Assembly: GCA_046263155.1 (NCBI GenBank)
Contig: JBHELF010000080.1
Location: forward strand, 1-9,056
Length of the DNA: 9,056 nucleotides
Direction: 5' to 3'
Source: DATADF01 sp046263155
GTDB lineage: Bacteria; Actinomycetota; CADDZG01; WHSQ01
In this document: in pieces, positions 1 to 5,751 of the stretch
How the letters are laid out: every line of letters begins with the position of its first letter
How positions within the stretch are numbered: the stretch's first letter is position 1
Position numbers and translations under genes: made by a program
The notes under the pieces: model-generated
Told to the model about the DNA's origin: nothing
The model's input: only the letters and a program-made list of their open reading frames with translations
Databases searched by the model: none

Positions 1-123
1 CCCGGAGTCGGCCAACGCGTCGATGAGCCGGATCTTTTCGGCCGTCGACACATCCGCCTTCTCGCTCTGGATTCCATCGCGTGGGCCGACTTCGCGGACG
101 CTCACGATCTCGGGCCAGCTCAC
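1..123 (-). CDS. liuE: Hydroxymethylglutaryl-CoA lyase, N-terminal 41 residues (runs off left edge)
   Basis: Cleaves (S)-3-hydroxy-3-methylglutaryl-CoA to acetyl-CoA and acetoacetate, the last step of leucine degradation (also called mvaB, hmgL or yngG). The visible peptide contains VSVREVGPRDGIQSEK, the family's N-terminal signature. In known family members the Arg and Asp of GPRDG (here R15 and D16) are the catalytic Arg and a metal-ligand Asp. STAEKIRLIDALADSG then matches the first helix of the TIM barrel. I place the start at GTG (123..121), because the reading becomes family-like within a few residues and the GTG overlaps the TGA of the upstream hydratase gene by 4 nt (GTGA). No strong Shine-Dalgarno is visible, so translation is probably coupled to the hydratase. 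The gene has no ATG at this position and is cut by the window edge, so the rest cannot be assessed. Confidence 0.93.
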   Translation of the reverse strand, partial: MSWPEIVSVREVGPRDGIQSEKADVSTAEKIRLIDALADSG

Positions 124-902
124 CGGTTCGCCCAATTCGGCTCTCGCTTCTCGTTGAAGGCCGCGATGCCTTCTCCCCTGTCCTCGCTCGCGATGACCTC
201 TTTCCAGGCGGCGTTCTCGACCTCCAGGCCGTCGCTCAATGAGCTCCCCAGCGCGGAATCGACCGCTCGCTTGGCCGCTCTCACCGCCACGGGAGACGCG
301 CGCGCGACGCGGTGCGCCAAGGACAAAGTTGCGGACTCGAGCTCCTCCCGCGGCACCACTTCGGCCACCACCCCGAGAGTCTTGGCCTCTGCTGCATCGA
401 TACGGTCTCCGGTGAAGATGATCTGCTTCGCTCGGGCAGTCCCCACACGTCGAGCCAGGAGTTGCGTTCCCCCGCCCGCCGGAATCAGTCCAACGGTCGC
501 CTCGGGGAGACCGAACGTTGCATCCGACGACGCCACTATCAGGTCACACGACAAAGCGAGCTCGAAGCCGCCTCCGAGGGCGAATCCAAAAACGGATGCG
601 ATCGTCGCCTGAGGTAGATCTCGCATAGCTTCGAACATTTGTCGGATCTGTCCCCTGTTGCGATAGAAGTCCTCGAGGTCGAACCCGGCGCGCTCCTTGA
701 GGTCGGCTCCGACGCAGAAAGCCTTCTCGCCCGCAGCGCCAAGCACCACGACCCAGATGTCTCGATCGCTCGCAATGGCCTTCAGCTTGTCCGCTAGCTC
801 CTCTGCAAGCGCTCCGGAGATCGCGTTCAGAGCATCCGGTCGCTGGAGACGAACTGTCGTGATTCGATCCGCCCGGCTTATCGAGACGAGATCGCTCGTC
901 AA
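120..902 (-). CDS. liuC: Enoyl-CoA hydratase/isomerase family protein, probable methylglutaconyl-CoA hydratase
   Basis: A 260-residue crotonase-fold enzyme of normal family length. Motifs in order are an oxyanion-hole segment FCVGADLKE (about 62-70), FALGGGFELALSCD (107-120) and GLPEATVGLIPAGGGTQ (131-147). Glu114 and Glu134 align with the two catalytic glutamates of rat enoyl-CoA hydratase (E144 and E164), so it should be a hydratase. Crotonase paralogs are hard to tell apart by sequence. The assignment to 3-methylglutaconyl-CoA hydratase (liuC/yngF) rests on its place between a carboxyltransferase gene and HMG-CoA lyase, the order expected for the step between them. The start is TTG at 902..900, overlapping the upstream TGA as TTGA, with GGAG about 10 nt upstream. 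No in-frame ATG lies near the N-terminus. The stop overlaps the lyase GTG. Confidence 0.93.
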   Translation of the reverse strand: MTSDLVSISRADRITTVRLQRPDALNAISGALAEELADKLKAIASDRDIWVVVLGAAGEKAFCVGADLKERAGFDLEDFYRNRGQIRQMFEAMRDLPQATIASVFGFALGGGFELALSCDLIVASSDATFGLPEATVGLIPAGGGTQLLARRVGTARAKQIIFTGDRIDAAEAKTLGVVAEVVPREELESATLSLAHRVARASPVAVRAAKRAVDSALGSSLSDGLEVENAAWKEVIASEDRGEGIAAFNEKREPNWANR

Positions 903-2440
903 ACCGGCGGCACTCCGTGTCGACGGTCTGAGAAGTGCCGGTTCTTTCGACCCGCTACCTGCAGTCGAGTGACGATCTCGGTCCTCAGATGGTCCGGCTC
1001 GACGATGGCGTCGACGATGTTTTCGGACGCGAGATGGTGGATGTCGATATCCCGTTCGTACTCCGCTCTCTTCTCTTCGATGAAGCGAGCGCGCTCGGCT
1101 TCATCCTCGATCGCCTGGATTCGGTTGAAATAGACGGCATTGATCGCCGGCTCCGGACCCATGACCGCTATGCGTGCCGTTGGAAGTGCGATCGTCGCGT
1201 CCGGCTCGAACCCCGGGCCCGCCATGGCGTAAAGGCCCGCTCCATAAGCCTTCCGTACTACGACGCAGATCTTTGGAACCGTTGCCTCAGACACGGCGGT
1301 GATCATCTTGGCTCCGTGACGAATGATTCCCTGGCGCTCGACCACCGTGCCGATCATGAATCCGGGGACATCGGCAAGGAAAACGAGCGGAATGTTGAAT
1401 GCGTCGCACAGCCAGATGAAACGCGCCGCCTTGTCGGCACTATCGACAAACAGAACGCCGCCCTTGCTGGCCGGTTGATTCGCCAGGATCCCAACCGCGC
1501 GGCCTTCGATGCGCGCGAGTCCGGTAATCAACTCCTTGGCGAAATCCGGCTTTATCTCAAAGAACGATGCCTCATCAACAATGCCGGCGACGAGTGCATA
1601 CATGTCGAAGGCGCGGCCCTCTTCTTGGGGAACGAGATTGTTCAACGTTTCCCGATAAGCGGGGGGCCTTGCTTCCACCATGGGCGGCTCACCCCGGAAG
1701 CTCTGCCCGAAATAGGCCAGGTACCCCTTGGCTGCATCGATTGCCTCTTTGTCGTCGGCGACTACGAGATCACCGCAACCAGATACCTCGCAGTGCATGC
1801 GAGCCCCGCCCATCTCCTCGAGCGTTACTCGCTCGCCGATAACTTCCTCGGCCATTCGCGGCGATCCAAGATACATCGATGCGTTCCCATCGACCATGAA
1901 GACGATGTCGCAAAACGCGGGTATGTAGGCACCACCCGCGGCGGAGGGGCCGAACAAGCAACACACCTGGGGGATCCGACCGGAGGCTTGAACCTGGTTG
2001 TAGAAAATGCGTCCGGCGCCGCGCCGACCTGGAAATAGGTCGACCTGATCCGTTATGCGGGCTCCCGCAGAGTCGACGAGATACACGATGGGATGCTCGT
2101 GTTTGCGAGCAAGCTCGATGATCCTGATGATCTTCTCGACCGTTCGGGCCCCCCAGGAGCCGGCCTTTACCGTGGGATCGTTCGCCATCACCGCTATGGG
2201 ACGTCCCGCGAGCTCCCCGATGCCGGTCACCACGCCATCGGCCGGAAGATCACCGGCCAAGGCATTCACCAACAGTCCGTTTTCAACGAAGCGGTCCGCC
2301 GAATCCAGCAGCAGACTGAGCCGCTCCCTGACGAAGAGCTTTCCCTGCTCCGCGAGCTTCTCGTGATATTTCTGGGCGCCGCCGGAACGCGCCCGTTCCG
2401 ATGCCGTCGCCAGCTCGGCGTTGAGATCTCTTTCCGTCAT
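899..2440 (-). CDS. liuB: Acyl-CoA carboxylase carboxyltransferase (beta) subunit, probable methylcrotonyl-CoA carboxylase
   Basis: Transfers the carboxyl group from carboxybiotin to an acyl-CoA. At 513 residues it has the usual length for the fused two-domain carboxyltransferase. The N-domain has FVRERLSLLLD (36-46), VYLVDSAGARI (119-129) and the oxyanion-hole loop GPSAAGGAYIP (164-174). The C-domain has LANQPASKGGVLFVDSADKA (319-338), LADVPGFMIG (355-364) and RKAYGAGLYAMAGP (396-409). The AYGAGLY loop resembles methylcrotonyl-CoA carboxylase (AGxY) more than propionyl-CoA carboxylase (AYGGAYDV). With hydratase and HMG-CoA lyase immediately downstream, 3-methylcrotonyl-CoA is the likely substrate (mccB/yngE). 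Propionyl- or geranyl-CoA activity is not excluded. ATG 2440 is the only usable start, because the frame upstream reaches TAG at 2473..2471 with no other start codon. It lies 80 bp after birA and overlaps the hydratase start by 4 nt. The partner alpha subunit is on the opposite strand at 3362-5104. Confidence 0.95.
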   Translation of the reverse strand: MTERDLNAELATASERARSGGAQKYHEKLAEQGKLFVRERLSLLLDSADRFVENGLLVNALAGDLPADGVVTGIGELAGRPIAVMANDPTVKAGSWGARTVEKIIRIIELARKHEHPIVYLVDSAGARITDQVDLFPGRRGAGRIFYNQVQASGRIPQVCCLFGPSAAGGAYIPAFCDIVFMVDGNASMYLGSPRMAEEVIGERVTLEEMGGARMHCEVSGCGDLVVADDKEAIDAAKGYLAYFGQSFRGEPPMVEARPPAYRETLNNLVPQEEGRAFDMYALVAGIVDEASFFEIKPDFAKELITGLARIEGRAVGILANQPASKGGVLFVDSADKAARFIWLCDAFNIPLVFLADVPGFMIGTVVERQGIIRHGAKMITAVSEATVPKICVVVRKAYGAGLYAMAGPGFEPDATIALPTARIAVMGPEPAINAVYFNRIQAIEDEAERARFIEEKRAEYERDIDIHHLASENIVDAIVEPDHLRTEIVTRLQVAGRKNRHFSDRRHGVPPV

Positions 2441-2466
2441 GCCCGCCGGACTCGCAGCAATTCCAT
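2437..2466 (-). other. Possible 9-codon upstream mini-ORF (MELLRVRRA) coupled to liuB
   Basis: In the 80-bp gap before liuB, an ATG at 2466..2464 opens a nine-codon frame reading MELLRVRRA. Its TGA (2439..2437) overlaps the liuB ATG (2440..2438) as ATGA. An AGGA lies only 2 nt before its ATG, which is tighter than ideal. The overlap geometry and the two adjacent leucine codons (TTG CTG) ahead of leucine-degradation genes suggest a leader peptide or coupling device, but a frame this short can easily arise by chance. I saw no attenuator-type alternative hairpins. Confidence 0.15.
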
Positions 2467-2472
2467 CGTCCT

Positions 2473-2486
2473 ATCCGTAAACGGAT
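2473..2486. promoter_or_regulatory. Perfect 6-bp dyad ATCCGT-AA-ACGGAT upstream of liuB, candidate operator
   Basis: The sequence ATCCGTAAACGGAT is a perfect inverted repeat of 6-bp arms with a 2-nt centre, about 33 bp upstream of the liuB ATG in the birA-liuB gap. Size and position fit a dimeric repressor site. Leucine catabolic genes in other bacteria are often controlled by local TetR- or MerR-family regulators, but no regulator is encoded in this window. Two copies of TCCTAT (2470-2475 and 2497-2502) flank it. The short loop makes a terminator hairpin unlikely. It could be chance. Confidence 0.3.
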
Positions 2487-2520
2487 TTTCGGAGCATCCT
2501 ATGCCCGCGCCGAAACGCGA

Positions 2521-3339
2521 TCAGGCGGTGCGGATGTGTTCGATCTCTCCGGCGTATACCTCGCTTGTGCCTCTGGAACCGACGACTTCGAGCGCGCCCG
2601 TCGTCAGCAGACGCGTTGCGGTTCCCTGAGTCGCGCTCCCGTCGGGCCACTTAACGACAATCTCCCGACCGATGATCTCGGAGCGCGCTGAGGCCCGGGC
2701 GATGACGTCGTTCCAGCGCGACGCGTCGAGGACCAATGGATAGAGGTTCTCCAGTGAAGCGATGACTCGCTGCAGAAGAACTGCTCGTGGAGGCGTCGGG
2801 GGAGGACTGGTCCGTCGTTGGAGTTCGATCGAGATACTGGTCGCCGTGTCGACGAGCGCCTCTGGTAGTTCTTCGGTTTTCCATCCGACGTTGATTCCCA
2901 CGCCGGCGATCGCGGCCTCGAGTCGGGAGCCCGTCACGCGCGTCTCGACCAAGATCCCGGCCACTTTGAGACCTCCGATCGTTACGTCGTTGGGCCATTT
3001 GAGAGCGGGGCGAAGATGCGTCGTCGCCTCGATGCCCTCCGCACAAGCCAGGCCCAGCGCCGTCGGCAGCAAGCTCAACTGAGCGACCGATACAGAAGGG
3101 CGCAGGATCAAAGAGAACTGCAAGAGCTTTCCCGGCTGCGAGGACCAGTCGCGCGCCTTACGACCCCTCCCTGCCGTTTGGTGATCGGCCACCACGAGGG
3201 CTCCTTCGGGTGCATCCTCACTAGCCCATGAGAGTGCGACCCTGTTGGTGGAGTCGACCTCATCGAAGAACTGAAGCGGACGACCGAACCGCCCCCGAAG
3301 GGCCTGTTCGATTGCCTCTTTCCTAAGGTCGGTCGCCAT
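2521..3339 (-). CDS. birA: Biotin--[acetyl-CoA-carboxylase] ligase (biotin protein ligase), class I without HTH
   Basis: Makes biotinyl-5'-AMP from biotin and ATP and transfers biotin to the lysine of BCCP domains. The 272-residue protein shows FDEVDSTN (25-32), QTAGRGRKARDW (54-65, the biotinyl-AMP loop, with Ala where the second Gly of GRGRxGR is usual), LKWPNDV (113-119), GGLKVAGILVE (122-132) with the catalytic-type Lys125, and GVGINV (147-152). The C-terminal small beta domain is about 220-272, with VVKWPDG and EVYAGEIEHIR. The N-terminus has no room for a winged-helix DNA-binding domain, so this is an enzyme and not a BirA repressor. I chose ATG 3339 because it begins about 30 residues before the DSTN motif; in-frame residues further upstream overlap liuD and look unlike the family. 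It is divergent from liuD with 22 bp between starts and lies 80 bp upstream of liuB in the same direction. Its likely local target is the BCCP domain of liuD. Confidence 0.93.
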   Translation of the reverse strand: MATDLRKEAIEQALRGRFGRPLQFFDEVDSTNRVALSWASEDAPEGALVVADHQTAGRGRKARDWSSQPGKLLQFSLILRPSVSVAQLSLLPTALGLACAEGIEATTHLRPALKWPNDVTIGGLKVAGILVETRVTGSRLEAAIAGVGINVGWKTEELPEALVDTATSISIELQRRTSPPPTPPRAVLLQRVIASLENLYPLVLDASRWNDVIARASARSEIIGREIVVKWPDGSATQGTATRLLTTGALEVVGSRGTSEVYAGEIEHIRTA

Positions 3340-3361
3340 CGCCCGCGTAGGATAGGTGGCG
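3340..3361. promoter_or_regulatory. 22-bp divergent gap between birA and liuD starts
   Basis: Only 22 bp separate the two chosen start codons. AGGA at 3349-3352 on the plus strand sits 9 nt before the liuD ATG (3362) and is the reason I prefer that ATG to the in-frame GTG at 3356, which would be only 3 nt away. The minus strand has no clear Shine-Dalgarno for birA (GCGGGCG precedes the ATG). The gap cannot hold two promoters. Each promoter must lie inside the opposite coding region, or the transcripts overlap at their 5' ends. Confidence 0.5.
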
Positions 3362-5104
3362 ATGTTCAAGAAGGTGCTCGTCGCCAATCGCGGCGAGATC
3401 GCGATTCGCATCATGCGCGCGTGCCGGGATCTCGATATCAAGTCGGTCGCCGTTTACTCCGATCTTGATGCCGAGGCCCCACATGTTCGTTTCGCGGACG
3501 AGGCCTACCGAGTCGGTCCGGGGGCGGCTTCCGAGTCGTACCTCAAGGTTGCCGCGATCCTCGATGCTGCAGGACGCGCCCAGGCGGATGCCGTTCATCC
3601 GGGTTATGGATTCCTTGCCGAGAACGGCAGGTTTGCTCAAGCCGTCGGGGACGCGGGCCTTACTTGGATCGGTCCCTCGCCCGGGGTGATCGAGTCGATG
3701 GGCGACAAGGTCGCCGCGCGCCGCGCCGCCACGGATGCCGGCGTGGCGACGGTTCCCGGGACACCCGAACCCGTAAGCGACCCGCGCGAGGTGCAGGCCT
3801 TTGCAGAGGCTCACGGTCTGCCGCTTGCCATCAAGGCCGCGGCAGGAGGAGGCGGTAAGGGGTTCCGCGTCGTCCATTCGGAGGAAGAGATCGGCGACGC
3901 GCTCGCGGGCGCCGCCCGGGAAGCCGAGGCCTACTTCTCCTCGCCGGAGGTCTACCTGGAGCGCTATTTGGAGAGACCGAGACATATCGAGATTCAGGTC
4001 CTTGGAGATGCATCCGGAGCGATTCTCTCCTTCCCGGAGCGGGACTGCTCCCTTCAAAGACGCCACCAAAAACTGATCGAAGAATCCCCGTCGCCGGCAC
4101 TCGAGCCCGACGTGCGGGAGGCGATCATGGAGGCGGCCGCGCGCGTCTCCAAGCAGGTTGGCTATCGCAATGCGGGAACCTGTGAATTCCTTCTCGACGC
4201 CGACGCCCGAACTTTCTATTTCCTCGAGATGAACACCCGGCTCCAGGTCGAGCATCCCGTTACCGAGCTCGTGACCGGGTTCGACCTCGTAAAAGCGCAG
4301 ATTCTGATCGCGGCGCAGGAGCCGATCGAGTTCAGTCAGGACGACATCGAGTTGCGCGGACATGCCATCGAGTGCCGGATCAACGCGGAGAATCCGGCCA
4401 AGAATTTTCTGCCGGCGCCCGGGGATATCGCAGCTTATGAAGAACCGCACGGGCCGGGGGTGCGTGTCGATTCTGGGGTCGAAGGCGGAGGCACGGTTCC
4501 CCAGGCTTACGACCCCCTGGTTGCGAAGCTGATCACCTACGGAGCGACCCGTGATGAAGCGCGCCGCCGGATGCTGCGCGCTCTAGGCGAGTACACGATC
4601 GACGGGATCAAGACCACGATCCCCTTCCACAGGCTGATGCTTGCCGATGAGCGGTTCGTCAAGGGCGACTACCACACCGGCACGGTCGAACGTGAACTCG
4701 ATCTCACGGGGCTGGCCGAACCACCGGTCGCGAAACCTTCACCCGGGCACGCTCGCACCACACAGCGCACCCTCCATATTCACGCCGACGGGAAACGCTT
4801 CGAGGTTGTGGTGCGCGCGGAGCTCGACGAGCTCGTTCCCCGTCGCAAACCCAAGCCCCCTGCCAAAGTCGGACATCTCGGGGGCGGCGGTAGCGAGACT
4901 CTCTCGGCCCCCATGCAGGGCACCATCGTGAAGCTGCTGGTCAAAACCGGACAGAAAGTCGAAGCCGGAGACCCCATCTGCATCCTCGAGGCCATGAAGA
5001 TGGAGAACTCGATCCTGGCTCACGTGCCCGGCACGGTCGAGGAGTTGAAGGTCGAGGCCGGTCAATCCGTGGAGACCGGCGCCACGATCGCCGTAATCCG
5101 TTAG
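3362..5104 (+). CDS. liuD: Acyl-CoA carboxylase biotin carboxylase/BCCP (alpha) subunit, probable methylcrotonyl-CoA carboxylase
   Basis: Carboxylates its own biotin using ATP and bicarbonate and passes it to the beta subunit encoded at 899-2440. Numbering from ATG 3362 (580 residues), the biotin carboxylase N-domain opens with KVLVANRGEIAIRIMRACRD. The ATP-grasp glycine loop AAAGGGGKGF is at 159-168, FPERDCSLQRRHQKLIEE at 224-241, and the catalytic EMNTRLQVEHPVTE at 289-302. The C-domain ends near 445. A short linker of about 65 residues then leads to the BCCP domain (about 512-580) with EAMKMEN and biotinyl Lys546. Typical methylcrotonyl-CoA carboxylase alpha subunits are about 650 residues or more and carry a BT domain between these parts. 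Here that region is much reduced, as in actinobacterial AccA-type subunits, so one alpha subunit could serve several beta subunits. The methylcrotonyl assignment is from context. GTG 3356 is an alternative start adding two residues. Confidence 0.94.
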   Translation: MFKKVLVANRGEIAIRIMRACRDLDIKSVAVYSDLDAEAPHVRFADEAYRVGPGAASESYLKVAAILDAAGRAQADAVHPGYGFLAENGRFAQAVGDAGLTWIGPSPGVIESMGDKVAARRAATDAGVATVPGTPEPVSDPREVQAFAEAHGLPLAIKAAAGGGGKGFRVVHSEEEIGDALAGAAREAEAYFSSPEVYLERYLERPRHIEIQVLGDASGAILSFPERDCSLQRRHQKLIEESPSPALEPDVREAIMEAAARVSKQVGYRNAGTCEFLLDADARTFYFLEMNTRLQVEHPVTELVTGFDLVKAQILIAAQEPIEFSQDDIELRGHAIECRINAENPAKNFLPAPGDIAAYEEPHGPGVRVDSGVEGGGTVPQAYDPLVAKLITYGATRDEARRRMLRALGEYTIDGIKTTIPFHRLMLADERFVKGDYHTGTVERELDLTGLAEPPVAKPSPGHARTTQRTLHIHADGKRFEVVVRAELDELVPRRKPKPPAKVGHLGGGGSETLSAPMQGTIVKLLVKTGQKVEAGDPICILEAMKMENSILAHVPGTVEELKVEAGQSVETGATIAVIR

Positions 5105-5110
5105 CCGTCT

Positions 5111-5126
5111 CAGATCACAGGATCTG
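5111..5126 (+). terminator. Small stem-loop just after liuD, weak terminator candidate
   Basis: CAGATC-ACAG-GATCTG forms a perfect 6-bp stem with a 4-nt loop, beginning 6 nt after the liuD stop. A flanking T-G wobble could extend it. There is no T-tract after it and the stem is only moderately stable, so intrinsic termination is doubtful. It might instead mark an mRNA end processed or terminated by Rho. Confidence 0.22.
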
Positions 5127-5187
5127 GTCGCCCGCCAACAGTCCTATCCTCGACGCTTCTCTTCGCTCGATATCGACTCGCGCAGAC

Positions 5188-5193
5188 AGGAGG
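5188..5193 (+). promoter_or_regulatory. Perfect Shine-Dalgarno AGGAGG that decides the CTG start of yjbQ
   Basis: AGGAGG (extended AGGAGGAG, 5188-5195) lies 8 nt before CTG at 5202. No ATG, GTG or TTG is in the right frame near it. It is the strongest Shine-Dalgarno I noticed in the window and strongly argues that translation begins at the CTG. Confidence 0.75.
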
Positions 5194-5201
5194 AGAGCAA
5201 C

Positions 5202-5663
5202 CTGACCACACACACCATTTACAAGACGTTTCATACGAAAGAGCGCCGTGAGTTCGTTCGCATCACGGAGGATGTTCAAGCAGCGGTGAACGAATCCGGG
5301 ATTCGCGAGGGATTCGTCCTGGTCTCGGCGATGCACATCACCGCCGGCGTATGGGTCAACGACGACGAGTCCGGGATCCAAGCCGACGCGCTGGAGTGGC
5401 TCGACAAGCTGGCGCCTCCGAGCTGGAAGCAGCCCTCAAACGAGGTCGCCTCCGCTCTGTCTCCCGATCCCGGCGACTATCGCCATCACCGCGGAGGTGA
5501 GGACAATGGGGATGCACACCTCAAGAACTTGTTGGTTCACCATCAGGTGATCGTGCCCGTAACCAAGGGACGGCTCGACCTCGGCCCCTGGCAGGCCATC
5601 TTTTACTGCGAGTTCGACGGACGCCGGGACAAGCGCCTGATCATCAAGGTCCTCGGCGAATAG
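5202..5663 (+). CDS. yjbQ: YjbQ/UPF0047 family protein with CTG start
   Basis: A small, single-domain, presumably cytosolic beta-rich protein of the YjbQ family. E. coli YjbQ has been linked to a secondary thiamine-phosphate synthase activity, but the family's main role is unsettled. From CTG 5202 it has 153 residues. The N-terminal strand is TIYKTFHTKERREFVRITED (5-24). Then come the conserved His45 in MHITAG, VNDDESG (52-58), DYRHHRGGEDNGDAHLKN (92-109) with His106, and the closing GRLDLGPWQAIFYCEFDG (123-140). E. coli YjbQ is 138 residues; the extra length is mainly a loop about 72-90. The first conventional start (GTG 5286) would remove 28 residues, including the first conserved strand, so I reject it. 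The gene starts 97 nt after liuD on the same strand and could be read from it. Nothing suggests a role in leucine breakdown. Confidence 0.87.
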   Translation: MTTHTIYKTFHTKERREFVRITEDVQAAVNESGIREGFVLVSAMHITAGVWVNDDESGIQADALEWLDKLAPPSWKQPSNEVASALSPDPGDYRHHRGGEDNGDAHLKNLLVHHQVIVPVTKGRLDLGPWQAIFYCEFDGRRDKRLIIKVLGE

Positions 5664-5680
5664 CGATCTTCCGGGAATTC

Positions 5681-5696
5681 GTCTCTCACAAGAGAC
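5681..5696 (+). terminator. Stem-loop after yjbQ, weak terminator candidate
   Basis: GTCTCT-CACA-AGAGAC is a perfect 6-bp stem with a 4-nt loop, 17 nt after the yjbQ stop and 55 nt before the next gene. No U-tract follows, so its role in termination is uncertain. The rest of the 88-bp gap shows no promoter I can defend. Confidence 0.28.
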
Positions 5697-5751
5697 CCAA
5701 TCAGGAAAAGTCGTTCATAACCTTTCACCTGGTTGGCTCGTTAGGTAGGAG

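Noticed and set aside
935..2038. Long open frame (367 codons) on the plus strand opposite liuB
   Set aside because: It is fully antisense to the carboxyltransferase, whose motifs are intact, and its translation has no recognisable domain or ribosome binding site.
2521..3339. BirA as biotin-responsive repressor of the divergent liuD gene
   Set aside because: The protein lacks the N-terminal winged-helix domain; the catalytic domain begins within about 25 residues of the start.
3323..4450. Long open frame (375 codons) on the minus strand opposite liuD
   Set aside because: It is the reverse complement of a well-supported biotin carboxylase gene, it runs through the conserved ATP-grasp region, and its translation shows no family motif. 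Long antisense frames are expected in GC-rich DNA.
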